DNA of 64,000 nt from Galbibacter marinus (GTDB taxonomy: Bacteria > Bacteroidota > Bacteroidia > Flavobacteriales > Flavobacteriaceae): contig NZ_AMSG01000003.1 of the NCBI RefSeq assembly GCF_000300875.1, positions 124,001 through 188,000 on the forward strand, read 5' to 3'. Positions 1 through 8,217 of the stretch are shown here, piece after piece. The notes below the pieces were generated by a model. That model searched no databases. It was not told the DNA's origin and saw nothing but the letters and a program-made list of their open reading frames with translations. Each line of letters opens with the position of its first letter. Positions within the stretch are counted from its first letter, which is position 1. The position numbers were made by a program, and so were the translations under genes.

Positions 1-301
1 TAAGTATTGTAGTCACAATCATTGCGTAAAGCATTTCCCTCGCAGAGATAATCCCACTTTGCAAAGCACGAACAGGCCCTACTCGATCCTCATTATCAGT
101 TCCTTTTACTCCATCACCATAATCATTGGCAAAATTGGATAAGACCTGAAAACCTACCGTTGTAACGAGTGCTAATACAAAAATATACGGATTAAATAAA
201 CCTTCGGCGAAGGCGATTGCGGAACCTACAATGATACCAGATACAGACAAGGGCAGCGTTCTAAGACGTGCAGCCTCTATGAGCGTTTTAAGTTTTGTCA
301 T
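1..301 (-). CDS. menA: 1,4-dihydroxy-2-naphthoate polyprenyltransferase, N-terminal part
   Basis: MenA attaches the polyprenyl tail to 1,4-dihydroxy-2-naphthoate in the membrane, giving demethylmenaquinone. The window holds only about the first 100 residues; the rest lies beyond the left edge. Reading the minus strand from the ATG at 301 gives MTKLKTLIEAARLRTLPLSV followed by a hydrophobic stretch. The UbiA-family aspartate-rich prenyl-diphosphate site is visible as NFANDYGDGVKGTD, a sequence typical of MenA rather than of UbiA. The gene begins 7 bp after the SPOR-like gene on the same strand, with menB just before that, so the three genes probably form one menaquinone transcript. Confidence 0.93.
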   Translation of the reverse strand, partial: MTKLKTLIEAARLRTLPLSVSGIIVGSAIAFAEGLFNPYIFVLALVTTVGFQVLSNFANDYGDGVKGTDNEDRVGPVRALQSGIISAREMLYAMIVTTIL

Positions 302-308
302 TCAATTT

Positions 309-917
309 TTAAAATGCTTCTTCAATTTTAATGCGTTTACCATTTTTATAAGAGGCCACAAAGACATCTTTAAAACCTAGGGCTACCATTTCTTTTCGAA
401 ATATATTTGCATCTTCCAAATTACTAAAATTCCCAAGGGCATATTTGTTAAACTTTTTATCTTTATAATGATTGATGTTATTTAGGTCATTAGAGTACAA
501 AGAGATTTCTTTAGCCTCAAAAGCTGCAACCTGTACAGCGTATATAAGAGTAGTGTCATTAAAAGCAACTATCGAGTTTGGTGAATGTAGTGGTTGAGAA
601 TCTGGTTTTTGGTTCAAAAGCACAATTGAGTCTTCATACTTATCCAAATCGCTTTTCTTAATAAGCATTTTGTTTTGAGATTCTAAAAGACGTTCATTAA
701 TAAAAAATGAAGGTTTTATAAAATATAGAGCTACACCAAGTGCTAGTATTACAACTAAGCAAATTGAAACGAATCTTAAAATATTGCAGGAGCGATACAG
801 TTTATCCTTCTCAACACGTTGTTTTTTTAATTCATTCAGTAGCCGTTGCTCTTGTATTTCTTTTGTTTCAATAGTTCTATGTAAGCAAACTAAATGATTT
901 TCGTCAATATAAGGCAT
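309..917 (-). CDS. SPOR-like single-pass membrane protein between menB and menA
   Basis: This 202-residue protein has a charged, probably helical N-terminus (residues 15-42, rich in K, E and Q), one transmembrane segment at about 46-67 and an extracytoplasmic remainder. Residues from about 125 to the C-terminus (IYAVQVAAF ... YALGNFSNLEDANIFRKEM ... VFVASYKNGKRI) have the beta-alpha-beta-beta pattern and the typical aromatic and N/L/E/A residues of a SPOR domain, which in known cases binds denuded peptidoglycan at division sites. Overall topology (N-terminus inside, SPOR outside) resembles FtsN-like proteins. It lies 32 bp after menB and 7 bp before menA, so it is probably co-transcribed with them, but I see no functional link to quinone synthesis. 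The SPOR call is by pattern only. Confidence 0.7.
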   Translation of the reverse strand: MPYIDENHLVCLHRTIETKEIQEQRLLNELKKQRVEKDKLYRSCNILRFVSICLVVILALGVALYFIKPSFFINERLLESQNKMLIKKSDLDKYEDSIVLLNQKPDSQPLHSPNSIVAFNDTTLIYAVQVAAFEAKEISLYSNDLNNINHYKDKKFNKYALGNFSNLEDANIFRKEMVALGFKDVFVASYKNGKRIKIEEAF

Positions 918-949
918 GATCGAACAGATTTAATTCTACTTGATACTTT

Positions 950-1792
950 TTAAGGAATCCATTTTATCCCTTTAAAATTCGGCTTCCTTTTTTCTAAAAA
1001 TGCATTTCTACCTTCCTTAGCTTCTTCGGTCATATAGGCCAGACGTGTAGCCTCCCCTGCAAATACTTGCTGTCCAACCATTCCGTCATCAGTTAGATTC
1101 ATGGCAAACTTCAACATCTTAATGGAAGTTGGAGATTTCTCTAGTATTTCTTGGGCCCATTGATATGCGGTGTCTTCAAGTTCTTGGTGTGGAACAACCG
1201 CATTGACCATTCCCATTTCAAAGGCTTCTTGTGCACTGTAATTTCTTCCTAAGAAGAATATTTCTCTTGCTTTTTTCTGCCCAACCATTTTGGCCAAATA
1301 GGCAGAACCATATCCTCCATCAAAACTGGTAACATCAGCATCTGTTTGCTTGAATATGGCATGTTCTTTACTGGCTAGGGTCATATCGCAAACCACGTGC
1401 AAGCTATGTCCTCCTCCAACTGCCCAACCTGGAACCACAGCAATAACTACCTTAGGCATAAATCGAATCAGACGCTGAACCTCTAATATATTTAAACGAT
1501 GGTAACCATCATCACCTACATAACCTTGATCACCACGTGCTTTTTGATCTCCTCCACTACAAAATGAATAGACGCCATCTTTAGTTGATGGTCCTTCTGC
1601 AGAAAGCAACACCACTCCAATGGTGACATCCTCTTGTGCATCGTAGAATGCTTGATATAGTTCACTTGTGGTTTTAGGCCTAAAGGCATTCCTTACATTA
1701 GGTCTGTTAAATGCAATACGGGCTACCCCATTACATTTCTTATAGGTTATATCTTCAAACTCCCTAACGGTTTCCCAGCGAGGTTTATTCAT
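950..1792 (-). CDS. menB: 1,4-dihydroxy-2-naphthoyl-CoA synthase
   Basis: MenB is a crotonase-fold enzyme that closes the ring of o-succinylbenzoyl-CoA to form 1,4-dihydroxy-2-naphthoyl-CoA in menaquinone synthesis. The 280-residue product has the usual length and the diagnostic segments FCSGGDQKARG, GWAVGGGHSLHVVCDMTLAS (oxyanion hole) and TDADVTSFDGGYGSAYLA (the MenB-specific active-site loop), and ends in the conserved KPNFKGIKWIP tail. I start it at the ATG at 1792 (MNKPRWETV); the upstream alternative at 1813 is a TTG. A possible minus-strand -7 element TATTTTTG lies at 1811-1818, which also favours the 1792 start. It is first in a run with the SPOR-like gene and menA. Confidence 0.95.
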   Translation of the reverse strand: MNKPRWETVREFEDITYKKCNGVARIAFNRPNVRNAFRPKTTSELYQAFYDAQEDVTIGVVLLSAEGPSTKDGVYSFCSGGDQKARGDQGYVGDDGYHRLNILEVQRLIRFMPKVVIAVVPGWAVGGGHSLHVVCDMTLASKEHAIFKQTDADVTSFDGGYGSAYLAKMVGQKKAREIFFLGRNYSAQEAFEMGMVNAVVPHQELEDTAYQWAQEILEKSPTSIKMLKFAMNLTDDGMVGQQVFAGEATRLAYMTEEAKEGRNAFLEKRKPNFKGIKWIP

Positions 1793-1915
1793 TGGTTTTT
1801 CTATTTTTATCAAAAATATGAAGATATACGATTCAAAACTAACTTTAAAGTGAAGATTTTGGCATGAATCACTAAAAATTGGATTTTGATCGTAATTTTA
1901 CATTTAAACTACCAT

Positions 1916-2746
1916 TTATTTCAGACGAATACCATCCGGGTCTATGGAAATTAATTTTTCCTTGTAAAGCGCTCCAATGGCCTTTTTAAAACTCTTTTTG
2001 CTCAAATTTAGAGTCATTTTGATAAGCTCAGGATCACTCTTATCTCCAAGGGCTAAGTACCCATTATTGTCCTTTAACTGATCGAGTATCTTTTGAGAGG
2101 CGGGCTGAATAGCTTTATAACCTTGAGGCTTTAGACTTATGTCAATTTTCTGATCCTCTCTAATCTTTTTAATGTATCCTAGGTGCAAGCTACCTAATTT
2201 TAGTGGCTCGAAAAGTTCATCATTATAAATCAAGCCTTTATACTTGTTATTAATAATTACCTCCACTCCCATATCAGTGAATCGAGAAACGATAATTTGA
2301 ACTTGATCATTAAAGACAAGTTCTACATTTTCATTTGAAACAAATTGATTCGTTTTACTTGATGCTACCAACCTCTTGGTCTGCTCGTCTTCATACACAT
2401 ATACCAGATACCATTTACCTTGTTCCATTTTACGCGCTTGTTCACGAAAAGGAACAAAGAGATGCTTCTCTAAACCCCAGTCTAAAAATGCACCAATATT
2501 GTTTACCTCTACTACCTTTAAAAGCGCAAATTCTCCTTTGACTACTTTTGGTTTTAGGGTAGTTGCTACAGGACGCTCCTCATGATCTAGATAGCAGAAC
2601 ACCGTTATGCTTTGCCCAATTTCAAATTCTTTGGGTACGTATTTATTTGGTAGTAAAACATCATTTCCAGAATCATCTCCAAGGAAAATCCCAACGGATG
2701 TTTCTCGTAAAATTTCCAAGGTATTATATTCGCCGATATGTATCAT
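1916..2746 (-). CDS. CvfB-like S1-domain RNA-binding protein
   Basis: The product (about 276 residues) resembles the CvfB/YitL family: tandem S1-type OB folds followed by a winged-helix C-terminus. Visible parts are an N-terminal OB-like segment (TLEILRETSVGIFLGDD), a central S1 domain (LKVVEVNNIGAFLDWGLEKH ... LFVPFREQ), another S1-like unit (VEVIINNKYKGLIYNDELFE) and a C-terminal helix-turn-helix-like stretch (MTLNLSKKSFKKAIGALYKE). CvfB homologues bind RNA and affect virulence and stress genes in Firmicutes; the role here is inferred only. The ATG at 2746 is preferred because a promoter with TTG-N21-TTCCTTTG sits at 2772-2803, which would overlap any longer reading frame. Divergent from the AlkB-like gene. 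Confidence 0.8.
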   Translation of the reverse strand: MIHIGEYNTLEILRETSVGIFLGDDSGNDVLLPNKYVPKEFEIGQSITVFCYLDHEERPVATTLKPKVVKGEFALLKVVEVNNIGAFLDWGLEKHLFVPFREQARKMEQGKWYLVYVYEDEQTKRLVASSKTNQFVSNENVELVFNDQVQIIVSRFTDMGVEVIINNKYKGLIYNDELFEPLKLGSLHLGYIKKIREDQKIDISLKPQGYKAIQPASQKILDQLKDNNGYLALGDKSDPELIKMTLNLSKKSFKKAIGALYKEKLISIDPDGIRLK

Positions 2747-2771
2747 AGAGCTCAAGTTATAAAACAGTCTG

Positions 2772-2803
2772 CAAAGGAACGCATTTAAAGTGAAATAACG
2801 CAA
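2772..2803 (-). promoter_or_regulatory. Bacteroidota-type promoter of the CvfB-like gene
   Basis: On the minus strand a -33 TTG (2801-2803) is followed after 21 bp by TTCCTTTG (2772-2779), one mismatch from TAnnTTTG. The expected start point is near 2766, about 20 nt before the ATG at 2746. Confidence 0.55.
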
Positions 2804-2879
2804 TAAATCGGTGGTTTACCCATTAGAATACACCAAGCTAAAGCGCAAGATTCGGTATTCAATACAAAATTTATTATAA

Positions 2880-2887
2880 TACCTTTG
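2880..2887 (+). promoter_or_regulatory. -7 promoter element of the AlkB-like gene
   Basis: TACCTTTG is a perfect match to the Bacteroidota -7 consensus TAnnTTTG. It sits 21 bp before the ATG at 2909. The -33 TTG is less clear; TTCG at 2851-2854 is a poor candidate at a long spacing. Confidence 0.55.
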
Positions 2888-2908
2888 GAATTATAATAGC
2901 AATGAAAT

Positions 2909-3526
2909 ATGGATCTATTTAGCCAATTAAACGACCCAACTGAAAACCTACTTCCTTACCAGGGTATGGTAAACTATTACGGCTCCATTATGGACCACAA
3001 ACTTGCAGATCAATATTTTCAGATTTTAATGGATTCTATTGCATGGCAAAATGATCAAGCGATTATTTTTGGAAAACTTATAACCACTAAAAGAGAAGTT
3101 GCCTGGTATGGGGATCGCAACTTCCCATACTCCTATTCTAATACCACTAAAACTGCCCTGCCATGGACCAAAGAATTATTAGAACTTAAAACTTTAGTTG
3201 AATCAACTTCAGGTGAAAGTTTTAATTCTTGTCTTTTAAATCTTTACCATGATGGCAGCCAAAGTATGGCTTGGCACAGTGATGCTGAAAAGGATTTAAA
3301 GAAAAATGGAGCAATTGCATCTCTTAGTTTCGGTGCTAATCGAAAGTTTGCCTTTAAACATAAAGCCACCAAAGAAAAGCGAGCCTTATACTTACCTTCT
3401 GGAAGTCTTTTAATAATGAAAGGGGAAACTCAACAACACTGGCTTCACCGGCTTCCTCCAACTAAAAAGGTTCAAACCCCTAGAATTAATCTAACTTTTC
3501 GCACCATTGATAGCAGTAAATCATAA
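2909..3526 (+). CDS. AlkB-like 2-oxoglutarate/Fe(II)-dependent dioxygenase
   Basis: AlkB-family enzymes remove methyl groups oxidatively from damaged nucleic-acid bases. This 205-residue protein shows the iron-binding HxD at H123/D125 (AWHSDAE), the distal His at H179 (HWLHRLPPTKK) and the 2-oxoglutarate-binding arginine segment PRINLTFR (R191, R197). NSCLLNLYHDG before the HxD is the usual substrate-lid strand. Length and motif order fit the short AlkB homologues often annotated as ALKBH2/3-like in bacteria. Whether it acts on 1-methyladenine and 3-methylcytosine in DNA, as for E. coli AlkB, is inferred from the family. It stands alone, divergent from the CvfB-like gene. Confidence 0.88.
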   Translation: MDLFSQLNDPTENLLPYQGMVNYYGSIMDHKLADQYFQILMDSIAWQNDQAIIFGKLITTKREVAWYGDRNFPYSYSNTTKTALPWTKELLELKTLVESTSGESFNSCLLNLYHDGSQSMAWHSDAEKDLKKNGAIASLSFGANRKFAFKHKATKEKRALYLPSGSLLIMKGETQQHWLHRLPPTKKVQTPRINLTFRTIDSSKS

Positions 3527-3630
3527 CAAGCGAGGGTTTTGTAGTTTAACAATTATTGACACCTTGGCATACTTTATGTTACCATCTACCGTTAAATAAC
3601 TAGTGTAAAAACTCAAATAAATTATTTCAA

Positions 3631-4689
3631 ATGAAATTTATCAACTTATTTTTCAGTTTATTCTGTATGCTGTTTCTACTGAGCAGCTGTGGGTCTTCGG
3701 ATGATGACTTTAATTCAGGTCCTATTGTGGATGATTGTCTTGGACTTGGTGCTGACCAATTAACTTTAAAAATTCAGGATCATTATACCACATTACCAGG
3801 GAAAGTTTCCGTGTTTTTCAAAGTGACCACAAAGGATGGTAATCACCCAGTTGCTGGACTATCGGCAAACAACTTTAAAATTTTTGAAAAAGGCTCGAAC
3901 GACAACTGTTATAAGCCTATTTCTGCCTCCGAATCTAACGGAAGAATTTCTTCAAAATCTCAAATTTTTAATACCAATACACTTTTAGTCCTAGATTTAA
4001 GTAACAGTGTTTTAAGTACTAGTTTGGAAGAATTAAAACTTGCAAGTACTAGTTTTATTGAGCAAGTGATGCCTTCCACGCCAAGTGAAGAATTTAAAAT
4101 GGGTGTTTATTGGTTTGATGGCGAAGATGTATTACATGAATTAAATCCTCTGACTACTGACAGGACTCAATTAATAACAGCTATAGAAGGAATAACAAAC
4201 AATATTAGTAATGACCCTTCAACGGATTTGTATGGGGCAGTTATTAAGGCTACAGATTCTGCAACTGCTATCTTGGAGGAGAATAAAAAAGAGGAGGTTC
4301 TAGCTGCAGCTTCTGTTGTTATATTTACAGATGGTACAGATCAAGCTGCGCGATATAGCAAAAATGCTGCCATAAACAAGGTGAAAAATGCAGATGAGAA
4401 CATCTCCTTTTTCTCCATTGGATTAGGTTCTGAAATAGAGACAAACATCCTAAACCAAATTGGAAAAAACGGGAGTGCTTATGCTGCAAACAAAGAAGAG
4501 TTAGAAGACACGTTTGAAGAAATCTCAGAAGATGTAGAAGGTCAAGCAAACAGCTTCTATTTATTTGAGTATTGCAGCCCAAAAAGAAGTGGTAAAAACC
4601 TCCTAGTCATCCAAGCCATTCAAGGTGAAAATCAGGGATCGGTTCAAACACAATTCGATGCTACTGGATTTACTGGCGGTTGTGAATAA
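3631..4689 (+). CDS. VWA-domain lipoprotein
   Basis: The N-terminus is a lipoprotein signal ending in LLSSC (lipidated Cys20) followed by GSSDDD; acidic residues right after the Cys are common in surface-exposed Bacteroidota lipoproteins. After a beta-rich domain (about 43-110) comes a von Willebrand factor A domain with the MIDAS motif DLSNS at D122/S124/S126, the conserved VVIFTDGTD segment and the SIGLGSEI strand. A C-terminal stretch of about 40 residues contains two Cys (YCSPKRSG ... TGGC) that could form a disulfide. Such proteins bind ligands through a metal; the partner is unknown. It is monocistronic and ends at a strong hairpin terminator shared with the convergent helicase gene. 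Confidence 0.82.
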   Translation: MKFINLFFSLFCMLFLLSSCGSSDDDFNSGPIVDDCLGLGADQLTLKIQDHYTTLPGKVSVFFKVTTKDGNHPVAGLSANNFKIFEKGSNDNCYKPISASESNGRISSKSQIFNTNTLLVLDLSNSVLSTSLEELKLASTSFIEQVMPSTPSEEFKMGVYWFDGEDVLHELNPLTTDRTQLITAIEGITNNISNDPSTDLYGAVIKATDSATAILEENKKEEVLAAASVVIFTDGTDQAARYSKNAAINKVKNADENISFFSIGLGSEIETNILNQIGKNGSAYAANKEELEDTFEEISEDVEGQANSFYLFEYCSPKRSGKNLLVIQAIQGENQGSVQTQFDATGFTGGCE

Positions 4690-4721
4690 TTAAATTTTCA
4701 AAGGTTATACTTAAGAGCCAT

Positions 4722-4764
4722 AAAAAAAGTGCTTTCTAGATACATTGTAGAAAGCACTTTTTTT
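4722..4764. terminator. Bidirectional intrinsic terminator
   Basis: A 17-bp perfect stem (4722-4738 with 4748-4764) starts in an A-run and ends in a T-run, with a 9-nt loop. It can end transcription of the VWA gene on the plus strand and of the helicase gene on the minus strand. Confidence 0.9.
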
Positions 4765-4816
4765 AATTGATCTATTCCTTAAAACCATGGTATTGATCAT
4801 AAAACTTTAATAGTTT

Positions 4817-6322
4817 TTATGACTGATATTCTTTAACGATATTCATACGTAGTTTACGGAAATAATCCTCTGCCAACCAATCCCTGTAGTTTTTAGTACT
4901 CTTACTAATACACATGGAATAACGCTTTATTCTGCTTTGAATATCATCCTTTAATTCCAAGGCCAGCATTCGAGCCTCATATGCATCTTCACTGTTTACC
5001 ACGCACATTTGCGTGTGTTGGTCTAGTGATCTATCTAAGATAGTTTTTGATTTTTGGCCTTTTTTTATGATCTCATCATAGGCCGTTTCGATATCAAAAG
5101 TAACCTCTTCACTTTTGGCAAATTTGGCTCGTAATTCCTTGGGCATCTCATATACAAAATGACTTTCTATCTCCTCGTCATCCTTGATGTTTTCAAGGTA
5201 AAAATCAGGATATTTAAAAATGTGCTGCCAGTCAACAGGTTGGCTCCATAGTCCGAACCTTGCCACATTGTTACCAAGATCCAAAACAGTGAAATTATTT
5301 TTATTGGGTAAAACCCGAGATCCCCTACCTATCATCTGAAAGTATAAGGTCAAAGAACGAGTAGCTCTATTTAATATAATAGTCTCCACTGAAGGTTCAT
5401 CAAATCCAGTGGTTAGAATACTAACTGAACTCAAAATTGCATCCGGTGTATTCTTGAACCATTTTAAAATCTCCTTTCGCTCTTTATTACTATGGGTGTT
5501 ATCGAGATGTCTAACGGGGTATCCAGCCTCTCTAAACATTTCATACACATACCAAGAGGTGTTGATACCATTATTAAATATTAGCGTTTTAGTCCCTTTA
5601 GCCTTTTCTTCATAGGCGTAAAGCAACTTCTCCTGCATATCCAAATTTGTGTATAAAGCCTCGGATGATTTTACCGTATAGTCCCCATTAATACCTACCT
5701 TTAAACTTCCCAATCCTACATCATACGAATAGGTATGAGCCTTAGCTAAGAAGCCTTTATGAATCAAGGTCTGAATAGCTTCGCCTATTATTAGTTCATT
5801 GTAGTTGTCCTTCATCGGAAGTTTGATATTTGAACTAAGCGGTGTGGCAGTAACTCCTAAAATGAAGCTATTTTTAAAGTAAGACAATAATTTTCGAAAG
5901 GAATTATAATGCGCCTCATCGATAATTACCAATCCAATATTATCGATCTCTAGCTTATTGTCGTTAAGTCTATTCTTTAAGGTTTCAACCATGGCTACAA
6001 AACACATGTATTGGTCTTGATCTGGTAGGTCTTTAACCTTGCTATTAATGACTTTGTTATTCACATTAAACCCCTTAAGCATCTTGGAGGTTTGTTTGCT
6101 AAGTTCAATTCTATGAGTAAGCACCACAACTTTTTTATCGTACTGCTCGAGATATCTTCTAACAATCTCAGAGAAAATAACTGTTTTACCTCCCCCGGTG
6201 GGTAGTTGATATAATAAATGGTAATTGGGAGGTTGATTCTCTATTCGATTGAATATTTCATCAATGGCTCCCTTTTGATAATCGTATAATTCTTTTTTTT
6301 CTTCTTCTTCCGTTGCTATCAT
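4817..6322 (-). CDS. DEAD/DEAH superfamily 2 helicase (SSL2/RadD-like)
   Basis: This 501-residue protein has the ordered motifs of a superfamily 2 helicase: LYDYQKGAI (Q-like), PTGGGKT at 41-47 (Walker A), DEAH at 135-138 (Walker B), GVTATP (motif III), a second RecA-like domain with TKTLIFNNGI and VSILTTGFDEP, and QMIGRGSR (motif VI). The C-terminal 130 residues carry no recognised domain. The arrangement matches the SSL2/YejH(RadD) type of DNA helicases rather than RNA helicases. No restriction or methylase genes lie nearby, so a housekeeping repair role is more likely than part of a restriction system. The ATG at 6322 is followed by an acidic, lysine-containing stretch (TEEEEKKE). Confidence 0.85.
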   Translation of the reverse strand: MIATEEEEKKELYDYQKGAIDEIFNRIENQPPNYHLLYQLPTGGGKTVIFSEIVRRYLEQYDKKVVVLTHRIELSKQTSKMLKGFNVNNKVINSKVKDLPDQDQYMCFVAMVETLKNRLNDNKLEIDNIGLVIIDEAHYNSFRKLLSYFKNSFILGVTATPLSSNIKLPMKDNYNELIIGEAIQTLIHKGFLAKAHTYSYDVGLGSLKVGINGDYTVKSSEALYTNLDMQEKLLYAYEEKAKGTKTLIFNNGINTSWYVYEMFREAGYPVRHLDNTHSNKERKEILKWFKNTPDAILSSVSILTTGFDEPSVETIILNRATRSLTLYFQMIGRGSRVLPNKNNFTVLDLGNNVARFGLWSQPVDWQHIFKYPDFYLENIKDDEEIESHFVYEMPKELRAKFAKSEEVTFDIETAYDEIIKKGQKSKTILDRSLDQHTQMCVVNSEDAYEARMLALELKDDIQSRIKRYSMCISKSTKNYRDWLAEDYFRKLRMNIVKEYQS

Positions 6323-6562
6323 ACACCTATTTCTGTAAGGTAATTGGTTAAACGTGCAAATTTAGTCAGTTTTATCCTTATAGTGAAATAATAACCACAG
6401 ATTAACGAAAATCTAAGAAACTTGGTATTTATACCTGAATATTAAGGGTTTATACAATCCTTAACATAATTGTTATGGTCAATCCACATAATTCTTTTAG
6501 TTTAGCAGCTTAAAGTTCATAGAAGCCTATAGTAATAGGCAAAAAACAACAAAAGTAAATTT

Positions 6563-6991
6563 ATGAGTCAAGTAAAAGAAAACGACACAGTAAAAGTACA
6601 TTACACTGGAAAATTGGAAGACGGTCAAGTTTTTGACAGTTCGCTTGAGAGAGAGCCATTAGAGTTCACTTTAGGTCAAGGTCAATTAATTCCAGGGTTT
6701 GAAAACGGAATTTTAGACATGTCGGTTCATCAAAAAAAGACGATTCACATTCCATCTGCCGAAGCCTATGGTCAGGTTCAAGATGAATTATTCCAAGAAA
6801 TACCAAAAAAAGAATTACCTGAAGATATAAAGCCTGAAAAAGGGATGGGATTAGTCTCAAGAACACCGGATGGACGTGAGATCCAACTAGTAGTTTCTGA
6901 GGTAAAACCAGAAAGTATTGTTGTGGATGCAAACCATCCATTAGCGGGGAAAGATTTAATTTTTGATATAGAGGTATTGGAAATTAAATAA
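6563..6991 (+). CDS. FKBP-type peptidyl-prolyl isomerase, SlyD-like
   Basis: The protein catalyses cis-trans isomerisation of prolyl bonds. At 142 residues it shows the FKBP core (VKVHYTGKLEDGQVFDSS, PLEFTLGQGQLIPGFENGI) and then the insert-in-flap region of SlyD-type proteins (EIPKKELPEDIKPEKGMGL, VDANHPLAGKDLIFDIEVLEI). The His/Cys-rich metal-binding tail of E. coli SlyD is absent, so the nickel role of SlyD should not be assumed. No signal peptide, so cytoplasmic. A small hairpin GCCTAT-AGTA-ATAGGC (6525-6540) lies in the leader 22 bp before the ATG. A terminator follows at 7011. Confidence 0.92.
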   Translation: MSQVKENDTVKVHYTGKLEDGQVFDSSLEREPLEFTLGQGQLIPGFENGILDMSVHQKKTIHIPSAEAYGQVQDELFQEIPKKELPEDIKPEKGMGLVSRTPDGREIQLVVSEVKPESIVVDANHPLAGKDLIFDIEVLEIK

Positions 6992-7010
6992 TTTCTTTAT
7001 CGAACATATA

Positions 7011-7046
7011 AAAAGCCTGAAAATAATTATATTCTCAGGCTTTTTT
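7011..7046 (+). terminator. Intrinsic terminator of the FKBP gene
   Basis: AAAAGCCTGA (7011-7020) pairs with TCAGGCTTTT (7035-7044) and the T-run continues to 7046. It lies 20 bp after the stop codon. Confidence 0.9.
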
Positions 7047-7202
7047 GTTCCCAATTCTTAAATAAAAATTAACGTTTGAGTAATACTCTTAAAAAAAGAC
7101 TAAAATTCAAGCCTCTATTTCACTATTACCCTGTTTTACTTGCATTTCTAATAAAAAATACGTATTAATGCTAGCTGAGTAACAATTTATAGAAAAAAAT
7201 AC

Positions 7203-8066
7203 ATGAGACAGCTTAAGATTATAAAGCAGGTTACCAACCGAGAATCCAAATCTCTTGACAAATACCTACAGGATATCAGTAAGATTGATATGATTACTGC
7301 TGATCAAGAAGTAGAACTTGCTCAACGAATTAAAGCTGGAGACCAATTGGCCTTAGAACAGTTAACCAAGGCCAACTTACGTTTTGTGGTTTCTGTGGCC
7401 AAACAGTATCAAAATCAAGGATTAAAATTACCAGATTTAATTAATGAAGGAAATTTAGGACTTGTCAAAGCGGCTAAACGATTTGATGAAACTCGTGGAT
7501 TTAAATTCATTTCCTATGCCGTATGGTGGATTCGTCAGTCTATACTTCAAGCATTAGCAGAACAATCTAGAATTGTTCGTTTACCACTGAATAAAATTGG
7601 CTCTATAAATAAAATAAACAAAGCATACTCCTTTCTAGAACAAGAGCATGAGAGAGCACCTTCGGCAGAAGAAATTGCTAAGGAACTCGATATGACAATT
7701 AAAGATGTAAAGGAATCTATGCGTAATTCTGGAAGACATCTTTCTATGGATGCTCCACTTAAGGAAGGAGAAACATCCAACCTATATGATGTTGTACGAT
7801 CGGGTGAATCACCTAATCCAGATAAAAGTTTAATGCACGATTCTCTTCATATTGAAATAAGTCGCGCCCTAGATACCCTTACCTCTAGAGAAGCCGATGT
7901 TATACGATTAAATTATGGTATTGGAAATCAACAACCCATGACCCTTGAAGAAATTGGAGAGGTGTTCGATTTAACCAGGGAACGCGTACGTCAAATTAGA
8001 GAAAAAGGCATTCGTAGGTTACGTCATAATACCAGAAGTAAGATTTTAAAAACATATCTAGGATAA
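7203..8066 (+). CDS. rpoD: Primary RNA polymerase sigma factor, short Bacteroidota form
   Basis: This is the housekeeping sigma-70 factor that directs RNA polymerase to the TTG/TAnnTTTG promoters seen in this window. The 287-residue length, without region 1.1 or the large non-conserved insert of E. coli RpoD, is typical of the phylum. Region 1.2 ([20 protein letters not shown]), region 2 ([20 protein letters not shown] ... [16 protein letters not shown]), region 3 ([17 protein letters not shown]) and region 4 with helix-turn-helix ([20 protein letters not shown]) are all in order. The protein starts [20 protein letters not shown], which is near invariant in flavobacteria. Monocistronic, with its own terminator at 8081. 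Confidence 0.96.
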   Translation: MRQLKIIKQVTNRESKSLDKYLQDISKIDMITADQEVELAQRIKAGDQLALEQLTKANLRFVVSVAKQYQNQGLKLPDLINEGNLGLVKAAKRFDETRGFKFISYAVWWIRQSILQALAEQSRIVRLPLNKIGSINKINKAYSFLEQEHERAPSAEEIAKELDMTIKDVKESMRNSGRHLSMDAPLKEGETSNLYDVVRSGESPNPDKSLMHDSLHIEISRALDTLTSREADVIRLNYGIGNQQPMTLEEIGEVFDLTRERVRQIREKGIRRLRHNTRSKILKTYLG

Positions 8067-8080
8067 TGACTAGAAAATTT

Positions 8081-8110
8081 AAACCCGTATAAACCATACG
8101 GGTTTTTTTT
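8081..8110 (+). terminator. Intrinsic terminator of rpoD
   Basis: AAACCCGTAT (8081-8090) pairs with ATACGGGTTT (8096-8105) around a 5-nt loop, followed by a run of T to 8110. It starts 14 bp after the rpoD stop. Confidence 0.93.
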
Positions 8111-8217
8111 CCGTAAATACTTGTAACATTCGAACCTCTGATTTTTAGAATTGAATCACATAAATTTTAATGGTGATTTAACAAGTAGGTACTTTAAAAT
8201 TCGTTTGTTTGTATATT

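Noticed and set aside
1811-1818. TATTTTTG as menB promoter
   Set aside because: The -7 fits, but the nearest TTG upstream gives only 15 bp spacing; not listed as a feature, only noted under menB.
8209-8217. TTG start for the penicillin-binding protein
   Set aside because: An ATG three codons later is a better start with no loss of a conserved part.
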